Part shown: positions 35,775-49,428 of the stretch, in pieces
Layout of the letters: every line of letters starts with the position of its first letter
Numbering within the stretch: position 1 is the first letter of the stretch
DNA from: Panorpa germanica
Taxonomy: Eukaryota > Arthropoda > Insecta > Mecoptera > Panorpidae
NCBI GenBank assembly: GCA_963678705.1
Contig: OY783220.1
Location: forward strand, 12,731,001 to 12,795,000
Direction: 5' to 3'
Length of the DNA stretch: 64,000 nt
Position numbers and translations under genes: made by a program
Notes under the pieces: generated by a model
The model's input: the letters and a program-made list of their open reading frames with translations, nothing else
Databases searched by the model: none
What the model was told of the DNA's origin: nothing

Positions 35775-36792
35775 GTTTTTAATTTTCTACATTTCTATTT
35801 GTTATTATAAATGATTAAATTTGTTACATACTGCTACAGCTACAATAAAACCCTAAATACAAACAATCGCAGACTAGCGCAACGTTCGACATAACGCCAA
35901 TAATGTTATGTTGTTCCAGCAAGTTTGTAACTCCTCTAAGAGTTTAACGCAGCCGCGAGCTTTCGAAGTGTTTATCGTCACTTTGCATACGAAGATGTAG
36001 ACATAGACGAACAAAGTAAAACCAAACGGGTGCTGATTGACAGCCCCCATCCCCCCGAAAACCCTTAATATTATATATATACCTGTTGCCCCTCTTTTGT
36101 TTCGTTCGGTTCGTGTTCATATACTGTATAACAATGCCTTTTAAACAGTAAATAAATTGAATTGGAAGTGATTTACTCTCTTCCGTATATTTTTAAGGAT
36201 TAAATTGTAGGTTTACGCGATTATTCTTGAAATTTAAATATCAAAGTAATAGTTACTCCATGTTTGTGTGTGTGTGTGTATGTTCAGACATTGCGAGTTA
36301 TTTATAAAGGCAGACTACTTAACATATTTATAAGTAGTTGGAGTTTATTCGTTGTTCACTGATACTAATTGGTATTTATAACCCCAGAAAGATTATTTCC
36401 TGAATACGTGTGTAGAATTTTATGAGTTTGTCTGTCTGTGTGTGTTAAACTACATGTGAGATGCTACTTCAATGATTTCTTTCTTTTTATTATCTGGTAA
36501 TTATTTTAGTTTCAGCAATATAAGTCATTGCAAAGTTTAAACATATGGATTTTTTAATGAGTCAGCGTCTATTTATTTAATTTATGTTATGGTACATATA
36601 ATGGAGAACACTAATACATGTAAAATTGCACAATGCTATAAACAATTATTCTCTAAAGGTCTATGGCTGCAGGGAGATCACAGCAAGCTCTTTAATTAGT
36701 AAATAACCATAGATTTTTTTTTATATTTGTTTATTTATGTACCTTGATCTTTATTCGTCATAGCCACCTACATGTACATTTTTTATACATAT
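35775..36792. other. Intron after the large exon
   Basis: It begins with the donor GTTTTTAATT. A (GT)n tract lies at about 36263-36279. No further coding exon is recognised. Confidence 0.55.
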
Positions 36793-37185
36793 TTTACAAT
36801 CTATAATTCTATTTTACAAATTTGTAAATATTTAAATAATTCACTAATTATTTTGAATCACTTAACAAAAATTTAGTATTAACAGGAAAAGTTTTAATCA
36901 CATCTAATATTTCACTATTGAATTTTAATCTTTCTAAACTATAATTTATGCATTCGGATTTAATATTAATTTTGTACAGGTGAAATTGAGTTTTACAATG
37001 ATTACTTTTGATTCTGATTATAGTTGATATAATTTTGCGGGACTTATTTCTAAGCCATCTTTTCTTACTTAAATTTGAATGTAACATATAATAATCTCGT
37101 TCCTTTTAACTGACTTTTGTTCTTGAATCTTGGTATCTCAAATTGAAGTTTAATTTTTTGATTATATTAAAAATTTCACTATAGA
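36793..37185 (-). pseudogene. LINE relic, second copy of the RNase H/C-terminal family
   Basis: On the minus strand MLHSNLSKKRWLRNKSRK and ECINYSLERLKFNSEILDVI match the relic at 16080-17243 closely. The zinc-knuckle segment (CQCGEEGTLDH) is deleted here, and the RNase H part is lost. It is a shorter, dead copy. Confidence 0.75.
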
Positions 37186-39062
37186 GTTTTTAAGATTTAT
37201 GTTCGATAAAAAAATTACCTGTTATGTAAACTTATTTACCTAATAAACGATGTTTTGTGACTATGAGTATAATCATGAAACTCATAAGAATACATTTTAA
37301 AGACTATATACAAGTTTGGGACGTTCTTTTTAATGACAAAAGAATAGCTCTAAAATAAAACTCTTGTAGATTCAATATTACAAAATAAAACTGAATATAA
37401 TGTTCTCATTATATATTCTCCGAGTAAATTTAAAGTAAAGTAGGTACATACAGTAGGTGTGCAAATCAGTATCTTTGGTGAATAAGCAAATATGAAAGTT
37501 ATGATTGGTTTGACTTGAGGGTTAAATATAAAAATATATTTTCCCCATTTTAAGAAAAAAAAACAAACTTTTATATCTCGAAAAATCTCGCTTATATTGA
37601 AACTAACATTAACTTATAATGTATATCTATCGTACTCATAAATATTTAATACTCTACAACAGAATTTTCGTAAACTTTCTTACTTTATTTTCCTGCTATT
37701 GTACTTTACTTGTAGTACTCCACGTCTTCGAAAACATCTTCCGTCTATCTTAATAATTCAACAAATATTTCACCATTTGCATGATTTTATAAATATTAAA
37801 TTAGATGAATTTTAAAACCATTAAGTTTTTGTTCTCATTTTCTCTTAATTACCACCAACAATTTTCTCTCGGTTTATTATTTATCGGAAAGAGCAATTAG
37901 TGGTGATTATTAAATATTCCCTTTGTTAAGGAATTAGAGTACTAAACAAGCCCCTCTCTCTCTCTCACTCTCTCTATCTCTCTGTGTAGTCTTCGTTTGA
38001 TGTAGAATTTCTAATAACATAACTTTAATGTGTCAAACCTTTATGCATTAACAATTAGTTAGAAATGTTGTCCACATGTTTTATAAATCAAAAGAAAAAG
38101 TCTTCATCGTTGCCAAGATTGTTAATGTTAAGCTATGCTTTACCGTTATTCATAACCAATCAATATTCGCTCAGTGTGTACGAATGTTGAGCTAACACTT
38201 TTCATAACTTTACATCGAGAAAAAACCATTTTAAAATATAATTTATATGCTAAAAATCTTTTTGAATATATTTTAGTTTATAGATTCGATTTAGTGTCTG
38301 AAAGTACCCGACGGTAACAGGATTTGTTTGATATATAAGTTTAATATGGGTAACATATATGTCATAGACACTTTTTTAATTTAGAACACTTTTAAAGAAT
38401 ATAGTTTTACGCAGTTTGAATCATGCCTTCTTCTTTCATGCCATCTAGTGTCTAATAAAGTAGGCAACAGAACCAGAGGAGTTTTTAGCACCAAGCGATT
38501 TTTAAAAATGATTTTTTAAATCCATTACAGTCTCTATTTTTTTCTCTCATTTCAATGTTTTAATTCTTCCTAGTGTAATAATTTCATCTTCGTATTTATC
38601 CTATATTAATTAGCATAATATGCATATAATATATTCTAATTATTTATTAACTTAAACAAACTTCTCATAAACTTATACGTATCTTATAATATTTCGTTTG
38701 CACTAAGTATACGAAAGTTTTGATAAAGTTTAAGTGCATATAAAATGAAAAAAACATTTGTCTCCGAAAACTTATTCAAGTATAAGAAGATTATGATCCT
38801 GTCATAAACAAGAGTAACAGCCTCTTCTGTCAGTCTCGTGTCTCATTACAAGTTATGGTGCGGGGAAGATGGGGGTGATGTATAGTATCAGACTATTTCC
38901 AGACTGCTTTACAGACGTATTCGAATATATATTAAGAAAGACTATTTAAAGTAGAACTTTCGGCATAAACTAAAAATAATAGAAGAAAATAAATATTTGC
39001 GCAGTTTGGTCTCGCAATCTCCACTGCAGAATTTTTACCCTATATCAATTTTTTAATTTCAC
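37186..39062. other. Intron, no recognisable feature
   Basis: A (CT)n tract lies at about 37953-37982. No gene or shared repeat is seen. Confidence 0.5.
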
Positions 39063-39794
39063 TTAGGGGGGGGAGGAGGGTTAAAGTCAAAACAAGCATA
39101 TTTTCGTTGATGTTTTTTGACGATACAGGTAATATATAATTATTTCTATAATTACTACATGATAAAATGACATTTGAAGAATACTTTGTGAAATTTTCAT
39201 AAATAAATATCAAAATATGAGGCATTGTCAGCGAATCTCCGCAGACGTTACAAGAAAAAGTAACATTGCAGTGCCACTCATAACTCATCGCTGCATTTTC
39301 TGAAATCGAAAAACCAAAATGATTTCACTAGTTGATAAGTTTCTGCAGGTAACGCTGTCAAGTTTTTCCTTATTTATTGAATTTTCAATTTTTTACAGCA
39401 CTTAAAAGTCAAAATACCGATTTTTCATGAAAAAAATCAGAAACTTTGTTATTTTAAAATACGTTAAAATTAAAAAATAAAAAAAAACTCGACAGCGTTA
39501 CCTCGATATTTATGTAAAGAAAGAGTGTGCAAAATTTCAAAAGAATCGGTCTAGTAGATTTTGAGCTAGAGAGGGCACCGACTCTGAAAAAGCTATGTGT
39601 GAGAAACCGCATTTAAAAGTTTCAAAGTAACACGAAAGCAGACCAGAGAGGTGAAGACTTAAAACTCTATATCTCCGACAGTTTTACTCCAATCGACTTC
39701 AAATTTTTACACAATAAACTTAATACATTGTACAATAATATAAATAAATAAAAAAATGAAAAGAAGAAAAGTTGAAACCTTACCCTTCCCTTAA
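39063..39794 (-). mobile_element. TTAA-type element family B, copy 6 (most complete)
   Basis: It starts TTAGGGGGGGG and ends CTTACCCTTCCC/TTAA (39791-39794). All modules are present. The internal inverted repeat has arms at about 39349-39365 (GGTAACGCTGTCAAG) and 39488-39502 (CTCGACAGCGTTACC). This copy is a good reference for the ~730 bp family. Confidence 0.88.
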
Positions 39795-41049
39795 TTGAGA
39801 TACATAGAAACTTAGAATTTAACTAATTTCTTTTATTGCTTTCCATTAGTTTTTAGAGCAGCAATTTTTCAAAAACAACTCTGTATTTATACACATAAAT
39901 ATGTAAAAGTAAATGGAGCATTAATCTCTCAATAACACTTAAAAAGTTGAATCCATTTTCATATAATAAATATATCGTTTCAGTAATTTCCAGTACGTGT
40001 TCTACGTCCAAGTATATTTGTCAGTATCATATGAATATCAATAACTTTCGTATTCTATTACTAAACCAGATGTTGCATCTCCATTTTTCTGAGTAATATA
40101 AATTGATTTGTTATCCTCATTTATACCCAGTGGCAGCATATATGCATTTGTAATGCAGCACAGCGACCACTCCGCGACATGCTGGTAAACGGCACCAGCT
40201 GTGTGTAGTTGCATTGCATTGCTCTGGGTTCGCCTGGTGCATCTGCATTGTGCATCCACTACTTGTAATTAGCATGTTCATTGCAAGAGAGGAGACTAAT
40301 TGTTGTTCGTAATTTGTGACAACCAACAAAAAACAATGAGATTGTGTGTTGAAGTCACAATGAATAGTTTAAGGTTTAGGGATTAGTCTGCATCTGCTTT
40401 CGTTACACATAGAAAATATTAGACGATTTTAAAAGCAATTTACAATGCGCTGCACTGTCCCAAGCCAATGGAATTCAAATTTATACAATAAACTAAATCT
40501 ATTTTCAACAGAACGTGGAAATATGTTGACCATAATATAACGGTGGTCGTTTGATTGCTTTTGGTGATATATATCCTTTAATTATATATTATTGGATAGT
40601 TTAAATTTATGTTTACAGATAATTAATATTTTTGAAAAGTTATTATTAATATCATGCATGTTGTGGAACTCTATAAATAGTATTTCATAATAATATGGCA
40701 TAATACGTGACGCTGATAAAACAATGGTGGTTTAATGTTATTAATATATCAATGTTTTAAACATCAACCAGGGATTGGAATCTGTTTAATGCAAAACTAC
40801 ATAACTCTAAAAAACGTTACAAAATATACCGTTACGTTATTGAAAAAAATTACAATTAAATCGTTGTATTTAAGTTATCGGGTATCGTTATATTCCGGTA
40901 AATATCGGTTATTATTGTAACTTGAAAGGCTCTTACATTACCGTACTATTATTTATTATTATTAATTATATTAATTATGTACCTTTCGGCTTAACAATCT
41001 ACAGTATTATATATTTAACACATTTCATTCCTATATACATTCAAACTTA
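39795..41049. other. Intron, no recognisable feature
   Basis: This is AT-rich with no repeat family or coding region. Minus-strand frames at 40038-40329 have no known motif. Confidence 0.5.
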
Positions 41050-41500
41050 AAACTAAACTTAAATTATTCTAGACTTTTACTACTTCCAAAAGTGCTTTCT
41101 GCTTCTTCTTCTCTTGACCCTCTCTCTTCATGTTCCCCATGAAAACTAGAGAACGAGATTATTATTTATTCTAATGTTCCTTTTCTCTATTTCCGCCATC
41201 CACTTCTTTCCTTCACTGCCTCCCTTTAATAACTGCACAATATTCTTAAGTAATGCATATATGTTCCAGTGTTTCAATCTCCGTTCCGCACACTCTACAC
41301 ATTCTTTCCTCGCTATTTTCCCAGTATCTGTTTCCTTTCTCCTCGTTTCCCAATCTAAATCTGGCTATCCTTCTCATCTTTTTTGTGTCTTTTTCTCTTA
41401 AGTAATGTGGTATCTCTCTCTCCCAAATCCTTTTATATTTTGTGTTGTAGTTGCTCTTCTCGATTTTTTCCATTCTTTCTTGTTGCCGTATCTCTATCTC
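41050..41500 (-). pseudogene. LINE relic, C-terminal fragment of a second family
   Basis: On the minus strand 41246-41473 encodes ARFRLGNEEKGNRYW then ERMCRVCGTEIETLEHICIT. This C-x2-C...H-x-C motif with ARFRxGNE before it is the usual tail of a common insect non-LTR retrotransposon. The frame breaks soon after, and the upstream reverse transcriptase is absent, so it is a 5'-truncated dead copy. It differs from the relics at 16080 and 36793. Confidence 0.75.
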
Positions 41501-42714
41501 TCTATTACCGTACTAGTTACCTGACATAAAAATGTACAGGCCTCTCCAATTTAACTCGATTAATACAGCCTAGAATTAGTAATAATACAACATAGTATTA
41601 AATCGCAATAATTGACAAGCAGAGACATATCTGCATATTTTCCGAATGCGAATGTTCGAATATTTTTCACGTTACCCCTATTTATTGCTTCGTGTACCAA
41701 GCGAACCGACGAATGTCGTTGTTATTCAACAACAGTCAAGATAAATTGAATGAACGCATACCCCCACCGAATTGTTAAACCCCGTATCAGACAATGCACT
41801 GCAAGATACCAGACTTGAATAACATCTAGTAATTAACCCAAAGTTAACAACTACTCATGGTTCAGAGGTAGCATATAGACTTGTTACGTATACAAATCTG
41901 CAATGTTCACATCAATCGCATTGGTTTTATTGAATGAAACGTGGTGCAGAAAGAAGGTGAGCATAAGAAAAGAGGGTCGTTCATAACATCTCTCCACGAA
42001 AGCAAATTGATTTATAAATTGACGAAAATTCACATTTAGTTTTATAGTTAATTTTCCAAACATTTTGTGGAAAGTAAACTCATCATCTTGGTGTTTTACC
42101 TGTCTTAACCTACCCTTAATTTGTCACAACGCATTCTCATAATATCTTCGTGTTTGGAATTCTCTACAGAAACATTCTAGTACTAAAACTAAAGTTAATG
42201 AAGTTGGCATTCCTGACGACATTTCATCTTCGTAGATATCGCTTAGTGTTGTAGTGCTTCGGGGAGGAGGAGGAGGAGGAGTTTGAGTACTAACCTCCAC
42301 GTTTTGCGGGTACTTGGTTCTACATTTGTGTGACATTTACTAAAATATTGTGTTTGCTGTTCTGCTTTACGTCATCTTGAGCTGCACTTTGTGTTTTCCT
42401 TTTCTTTCGTCTTGTTGTAGCATTGGTTTCTGTTGATGCGGTTGTAAAATATCGTGCTAAAGATTAAAGCTCGGTTTATGTTTATAGGGACATAAAATCG
42501 TACCTACTATCTTTCACATATTAGTAGAAATTGTTTTGTAGAATATGGCTTCTTTTATTTTAATTGAACAAATATTTATAGAATATATAGCTTTGGACTT
42601 AGCGTTATAGTATTCAACGTGTCCAAGCGGGAGAACGGTGTATGCAGCGACAGCTACAGATCTATTGTGACAAGAATCCGAATAGATGACTCTCCCCGCT
42701 TCACTTCCAAAGCT
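41501..42714. other. Intron, no recognisable feature
   Basis: It includes a GGAGGAGGAGGAGGAG run at about 42263-42280. No convincing gene is seen. Confidence 0.5.
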
Positions 42715-42717
42715 TTA

Positions 42718-43066
42718 GACCTGGAACAGACTACGATTTAAATAGCGTGGTTTTATTTCTGTATACCTAGCACACACTGCGATTAAAATCGCGCGGACGG
42801 TTTGTTTTTAATATATTATATACTACTCAGTTTATATGCAGTACTACTGTTGTGTTTCGATATCTGTTGTATTATAACAATAACAAATAATACATATTCA
42901 AAGAAATGAAAGAAATAGAAAGAGATGTGCCGCGATAAAGAAAAATCGCTATGTGCCGCAAGAAATCTGTAGCTGCGACAAAAGTCGCTCAGATTAAAAA
43001 CCCGTGGTGTGTGCATGCTCATATGATTCTATGTGTTACGATTTAAATCGCAGTGTGTTCGGGACC
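42718..43066. mobile_element. TIR element with TTA duplication, PIF/Harbinger-like
   Basis: The left end GACCTGGAACAGACTACGAT and the right end, whose complement is GGTCCCGAACACACTGCGAT, are inverted copies with some drift. Both run into TTTAAAT. TTA flanks both sides (42715-42717 and 43067-43069). Internal CACACACTGCGAT..ATCG repeats echo the terminus. No transposase is present. Confidence 0.72.
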
Positions 43067-43069
43067 TTA

Positions 43070-44142
43070 GATTCAAATATCTCTGTTATACTAGCGAAAT
43101 ACACATATGTATATTTGCCTTAGTGCTACTTAGTAACACCAGCGTTTATTTTAAATTATTTTTCCAACATTTTTGCAAGTCATTGTAATTTTTTATGTTA
43201 AATGTAGCAGCAGCTCTAAAATCTCGTTACAACATCGTTTAAACAACAACGACCGTGCAACAAAACACAACCCAACATTATTAAGGTATGTTAATAAAGT
43301 CTACATCTCATTATCTCATCTGCGCGACAGACACCAAAATACCGCAAACGCAAAAACATACGTAACATTTAAAAACTTCAATGTAAACTTGTTTATGTCA
43401 CCATAAGTCCCAAAACAATTTATTTTAACAACGAGATTTTCTATAATTAAGCCACCAAGTTTAATTACATTTCATATAATTAAAATGTTTTGCATAAAAA
43501 TTATTATAACTGATACAGTATGGAAACATTATTTCACAATAAAATTTTAACTCAATGTAGTTAATGACAGATTCGTTTACACAAACCTTCTGTTGTATGA
43601 TTGATGGTTTTAAACAGGGGGTGGGGGTGCAGGGTGTATACCCATAACGTGGTCCGCTTTACCCTTCTACTATTTTCACACATTCATGTGTAACGGCCTA
43701 TCACATATGTGCTTACAGCGTTTTATGGTAATACCCTGGTTTATCCTAAAGTTTAGTTGTTTATCCAATACATTCATACCTCACTAATACTAACGAAGGA
43801 AACAAATACTGCTACGGTTTCAAAATGAGCTCTAATTAACAGTAGAATGTCGCATGTTCTGAGAGTGAGTGATGGGATGCATTCATACATAGTAAGAAGG
43901 GGGTAGGATGAGCAGGGGGTAGCATTTTGTGATCTGAATATACTAACGCTAGATGCTTCATCCCTTAGCTTTGTTTATGTAAACTTATATATATATAATA
44001 CAATATCCCCAATATGTACTTTGAATGGTTTTTAGCGAAATGTGGGTCACGCAAACAAATCTAGTTAATGAGGATACTTTTTTATGTTGAAATTTTAAGG
44101 GTGTCATCGTTTACATACTTTGCTTTTGTATACTATTTATTA
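43070..44142. other. Intron, no recognisable feature
   Basis: A short G-rich run lies at about 43617-43632. No gene or shared repeat is seen. Confidence 0.5.
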
Positions 44143-44360
44143 TATAGTCCAAATCACGAGAGTTCGGCGGTGACTTATACTTAAAAGGGGTTATGAGAGC
44201 GGTATAAATCTATAATACGATAATGAATTTTATATTATTCGTTTCTATACACATTCTAGAAAAATAAGTGAGTCTGTGCTTTTTAGTTATATCGGCAGTT
44301 TATACCCCACAACTTGATTTAAGTATGAGTCGCCGCCGAACTCTCGTAATTTGAACTATA
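44143..44360 (-). mobile_element. MITE family A, copy 4 (inverted)
   Basis: This is a 218 bp copy in reverse orientation. The left end is TATAGTCCAAATCACGAG and the right end CGTAATTTGAACTATA. The internal ATATCGGCAGTTTATACCCC matches the complement of the other copies. Confidence 0.88.
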
Positions 44361-44770
44361 TTTATTGTTTACGGCATTCCTCCTTATGAAATTTAAAAAC
44401 TATTCTAATCCATATTACCACTTCTTGTTCCTTTAAACTTAAATCCAAAACTAATATCTTTCAAAACATAAATAATTTTCTATATCGTTGCGTAGTATTT
44501 TACTAGAAAATTATGTAAAAGTAATTATAAATAAATAAAATCAGTTTTAGCAAAGCGATAATAAATCCTGTTATAATTTCGAGTCTAAATAAAACTACGA
44601 GTATATCCCTTTAATCCTTTAGGGATTAAGACTGGCTGGATATAACATCCATTACTTAATAAATAATCCTTTTTCAAGACGGGTTCGTTTTCTATTGCGT
44701 CTCAACAACTTTCAGTTTTAAACATTACTCAAACTTATTTGCTTTTGTAATTGTCCCGTATTTTTTATAT
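44361..44770. other. Intron, no recognisable feature
   Basis: This is a short AT-rich spacer between a family A and a family B element. Confidence 0.5.
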
Positions 44771-45170
44771 TTAAGGAGGGGTAAGGTCAAAACGATGAAA
44801 AAGAAGCATATTGTCGATAATGTTTTTTGAAGACACAGTTAATATATAATTATTTCTATAATTACTACATGACAAAATCATATTTGAAGAATACTTTGTA
44901 AAATTTTCATAAATAAATGTCAAGAAATGAGGCATTGACAGCGAATCTCCGCAGACGTCACAAAAAAAGTAACATTGCGATGCCACTCATAACTCATTAC
45001 TGAATTTTCTGAAACCGATAAACCGAAATGATTTCATTAGTTGATAAGTTTCTGCAGGTCGCTGTCGAGTTTTTGTTTTTTTTAATGTTTTTCCTATTTT
45101 TAGTCAAAATACCGATTTTTTATGAAAAAAATCAGAAACTGTTATTTAAAAAATCGTTAAATTTTTTTTT
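44771..45170 (-). mobile_element. TTAA-type element family B, copy 7 (right part lost)
   Basis: It begins TTAAGGAGGGGTAAGGTC, a clean left end, and runs into the hairpin module (GCAGGTCGCTGTCGAG), then breaks off around 45170 in a T-rich stretch. Unrelated sequence follows. Confidence 0.84.
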
Positions 45171-45903
45171 CTGTATTATATTACTTGCACATAGATCTTT
45201 TTCTATAATAGTTGCTATTAAGGACATGAATGTAATCCAAGAACATTTTCGAGAGGGAGCGCTAAGAGTATCAAATATCACTCCCTATTTTCCATTTTCC
45301 TTCGTCTCAGATTCAAACTCAGACAATGCTTCTCTCTGCAAACTGCATACATCTTCAGTAAATAACTGTGTCAACTTAAATTTCACTATTTCATAAAAGC
45401 CCTCTGGTTTCCGTTCTCGTAAATATGAATTCTTATTGATAATTTCATGTCGTAAATATGAAAATGTGTCGCATTTTAAGTCAACTTTCATAAAATACGA
45501 TGTTTATCACTTGTACATACGTGTTGCAGCTACAGGAAATAAATCATCATAATATTCTTATGAAATTTCGGTATGTATTAACATAAAATAAAGTATATTT
45601 CACAATTTTGTTTTGAAATTTAATAGACTTGAAAAATTAATAAGCAATTATCAAATCATGCAGACGACAACAAGTTAACGGGGTAGTAGGGCGAAGGGGG
45701 AGGGAGTAAGGTGTGAAGTGAACCCTACAGTGTTTTACTTTTGGTAAATATTGAGTGAAGGTTTTAACGGGATTACTGTTTACACAAACTTTCAAAATGG
45801 GCAAACACAGATTGTGTTAGGGCTAATTAAGTTTATATTAAAATTATTTAACGCACTAGTTGGTTGGTTAAAATGTTTAAATATAGTGTAGCTAAAATGA
45901 GAA

Positions 45904-45936
<33 letters not shown>

Positions 45937-48387
45937 GCTCTTGTGTGGGGTAAAGCGAAAAAGTGGTTTTATAAAATATCTTCTAATAATCATTTTAGTA
46001 TACGACGACTTTCCAAACAATTTGCTAAGACCTATACTACTTAGTAATCTCCTACCATGTTAGCAGTTTGTCTGGTGTCGCGGTCTCATAATAATGGTTA
46101 CTACAAGATATATTACTAAATCGTATTTATTATGAAATAAGCTTCAAAATGTAATCAAAGTAAATATAAATGTAATTGAGAAAAGGCTTCTAATGTTCTA
46201 ATTGTATTCGTACTAATTTCTAACTATGATAATTTAAAATAGGTTCGCAGACGTTTTTTATTAATGTTGTTGAATCTATAAAACGACACATTTTATAATT
46301 TACATATATATTTCATTTAGTATCATAAATCTTAAAAATTTTAATATTTTTCTATGTAAAAGAAGTATAATTTACAACACTAATACAGTCTGTCCCAAGT
46401 CCCATCCCATTCCAACCCATTTCGAAGTCTCGTTCTCAAGCTACGCGCTATAGACTGTTACTTTACTTATACAGATGATATTTAAACTTTCCGGGTTTCC
46501 CATAAAACATTTTCAAACCGTAGCGACGTTTCAACCCCCTTCCTTCTCATATCTCACACTCCTTTTCTAAAAGCAAACAAATGGAAAGGGAAGGATGAGT
46601 CTAACAGAGTAGGTGTCATTGGGCCAACAACACATAAAACTCTTTTTGAAACCCAGTTGATTATAAATATTTCATATTTTAAAAGTATAAAAATATGTTT
46701 AACGCCTAAAGCGTTGGCAACTCTAGTAACGTGAATTTGTATTGACTGATGAAATCTTTTTTGCTATTTCTTTCTCACAAACCATCAACTATATGCCTAT
46801 TTATGAGATAGTAAATAAAGTAAATAATAATCCTATTAAAGTGTGTTTTTAAGATGAAAATTTTATTTTATTTATATGATTGCTATAATAAACTAATCTA
46901 AATATTTCAGACGCTGTTAAAACGAGGTTCACACACTTTCAACACATATTATCCTAAAAGCACATATGTGTAATCCCTTCTCGCAATTTTTTATCGCATG
47001 GCCTAACATAATATTTTGATAGCTTTCTTCTTCACATCGTTTCTCAGAAACATATGTGATTTTTACTGGATTCTATTTGATGCTTTGAATTTTTTAATTT
47101 TATATTTTCATAACTGCTTGAAATATAAACGGCTTTTCCTAGAAATGTATCTAATGTAACAATTTAAAAGTACTAGTTATTGAGCTCACCCACTTTCTGG
47201 TATGATCGAGAGAGAAATGTACTTTCAAAACTCAAATTCTCTTTCATGTAGCGTAGTAGTAAGTGGAGTGTCATCAATTCTTAACCACCTTTTGGACCTT
47301 ACTATGTTGTATTTAGTTAATGAGATAATTTGTATTCAGATTGCTATAATGATTAAATGGTGGTCGTCCCTAACCTTAAATAATAAAATATATTATTCAT
47401 ATTTTACACTCTTACAATGTAGATAATAATACAAATAATATTTCACTAAACTAATTTTTGAGAAAGCTTTGTTATCTCTAAGTTTTATTTACCAGTTTGT
47501 GTTGTTTTAGGGTTTGGAAATAAGGATTTTGTGATAATAAAAGTTTTGAGCTTTGTGGTTTATAGACCGAAATAAAAGTAACGGTTAAGTCCAGCTTTTG
47601 AAAACGGAACTGCACAGTGGTTGAAAAGTGAAACACCACAAGTTCAAGTTGTAAAATTAGATCAGTTTGTAATTTCTAGAATTTGTAGAAGAAAACTTAA
47701 AATGTGTATACGTTATTCATCTAACTAATTGCAGCTTTAGATTTTGATTCGCGTTTATAGTTACTTACATAAACGATTTAAGCATAAAAAACATGGTTTT
47801 TTTGATAATATTTAACCTGCTGTATAGTATCGCCATCTATATTTCGCGAGAAAAAATGTCCAAGTATCGTTTCACCTTAACATCGTTTTCTATCGGCTAT
47901 GATCGTCCAAAAGTCGATCTTTTTATTAAATATTTAATACATACATATAAACGAAATTGTGCTATACTATCATAACGCATTCCAGCATAAAATTACCGTC
48001 CTAACAATGAAAAAATCATAAATATGGATTATGACAACAATTCTATTCATACAATCCCAATTCCCAGCGAAATAAATTACAGACATTAAAATTAAGCGCT
48101 ACAGTTTTGTTGTGTAGCGTTGTTGATGTTTGCTGTTCGTACTATACGACATAATTGTTAAAAAACTGAATGGGTGCGTTCAACAAAATATGCTAAACTA
48201 AATGCTTTACATACCAAACAAATCTGTTGCCATTATTTCCACGGTCTAACTTTATCTGGATAATGAAACGTTTGCATAAATCTGTCTTCAGACATTTGAA
48301 TTTTCAATTATATTTTTAATTTATTTGGTAACAAATTTCGACCTTATTGTGGCTTGTCTAATAAATTTGGGTCACTTGTCGAGTTCG
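45171..48387. other. Long intron stretch with (AT)n
   Basis: A (TA)n run lies at about 45906-45935. A minus-strand frame of 68 codons (45285-45491, LQREALSEFESETKENG near its end) has a less AT-rich, protein-like make-up but matches nothing I recognise; it may be a transposase scrap. No gene is supported. Confidence 0.45.
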
Positions 48388-48903
48388 AATGGGCTTGTGT
48401 CCTCATTTTTTAGTGGTCGATTTTTCAATTGTTGATTGAAATTGATGTTAATAAATGAGTATTGGCGTGTCTATTTTATTAAATATCTAAATGTTGACGG
48501 AAATATAGCAATTAAAAATTTGAATTGTAGTTTTAGCGCTAGAAATGGTTGGCCATATTTGTATGACGTGAAATGCATTTTAATGTAAGTTATTTGTTGA
48601 TTAGGTCAGTGCTGTGGTAATGTTTTGTAGCTGTTGGTAGTCGAAATAATCAAGTCAAGTCAAAGAATAATAAGTTTTTATTTTATTTAATCCTGTTACG
48701 GCAGGCTAAATATTGAAATTTTATTGTTCCTTGAAATAGCTGTAAATAATATTTGATATTTTGATATATAAACACATATAGCAGAGATTTATGAGCTGTT
48801 AGGTTGGTATCCTGTAAACTTGTCAGACTTCTGTCAAGAATATATCTCTTTTACGCACTGTACTTTTTTAATAGAAATTTAGACATAGCACACAAGCCCA
48901 TTA
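48388..48903 (+). mobile_element. Family C element, copy 3
   Basis: Both termini are present: AATGGGCTTGTGTCCTCAT at the left and GCACACAAGCCCATTA at the right. About 150 bp of the right half is deleted compared with the copy at 52071. Confidence 0.87.
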
Positions 48904-49428
48904 TATTTCTGCAACTGATATAAATTGTATAACAATACAACCACTTTTATTTCTGGTTTTAATTTTGTTTTTCTTCTGTTTTAGGTAAGACCATCTCTTA
49001 TTGCATCATTTGACTGCTGTTAAGGTAAATTTATCACGATTTTAATTATATCTCAATATTCTCATATGTCTTCTTCTAATTGTCTACATCGATTGCTTTT
49101 ACATGAATTTCTTAGCTCAATTAAGCTTCATTCCCACTCATTGTTTCGATATTTAATTTACTGTTTTTATCTAATATTTTAATCTAGATTTCAGGTTTTC
49201 AGAATAGGTATTCCTAGTCACATTCGTGTTTTAATTAAGAGTTTAGTTAATTTAGTTGGCGCGCAAGCGTCTTTAGTAATATAAATTTTGACAGTTCGAC
49301 AGTTGGACAAAATTGAACGTGAAATAATTAAAATTGCTTTTAATAACAACTAGTAATAGAAATTGTTTTCATTTCTATATTTTTCAAAAACTGACATTAA
49401 ACTTCTTTCAAATATAAATTTGACTGAG
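48904..49428. other. Intron, no recognisable feature
   Basis: AT-rich; nothing recognised. Confidence 0.5.

Noticed and set aside
39040..39288. Repeated short ORFs (e.g. peptides with FLIFIYENFTKYSSN) in family B copies
   Set aside because: The similar peptides stem from the conserved DNA of the element; frames differ in length and are stopped variously, with no domain. Not a conserved small protein on present evidence.
42124..42336. Minus-strand 70-codon ORF with a proline run
   Set aside because: The proline run comes from a GGA microsatellite; no splice or start context and no known domain.
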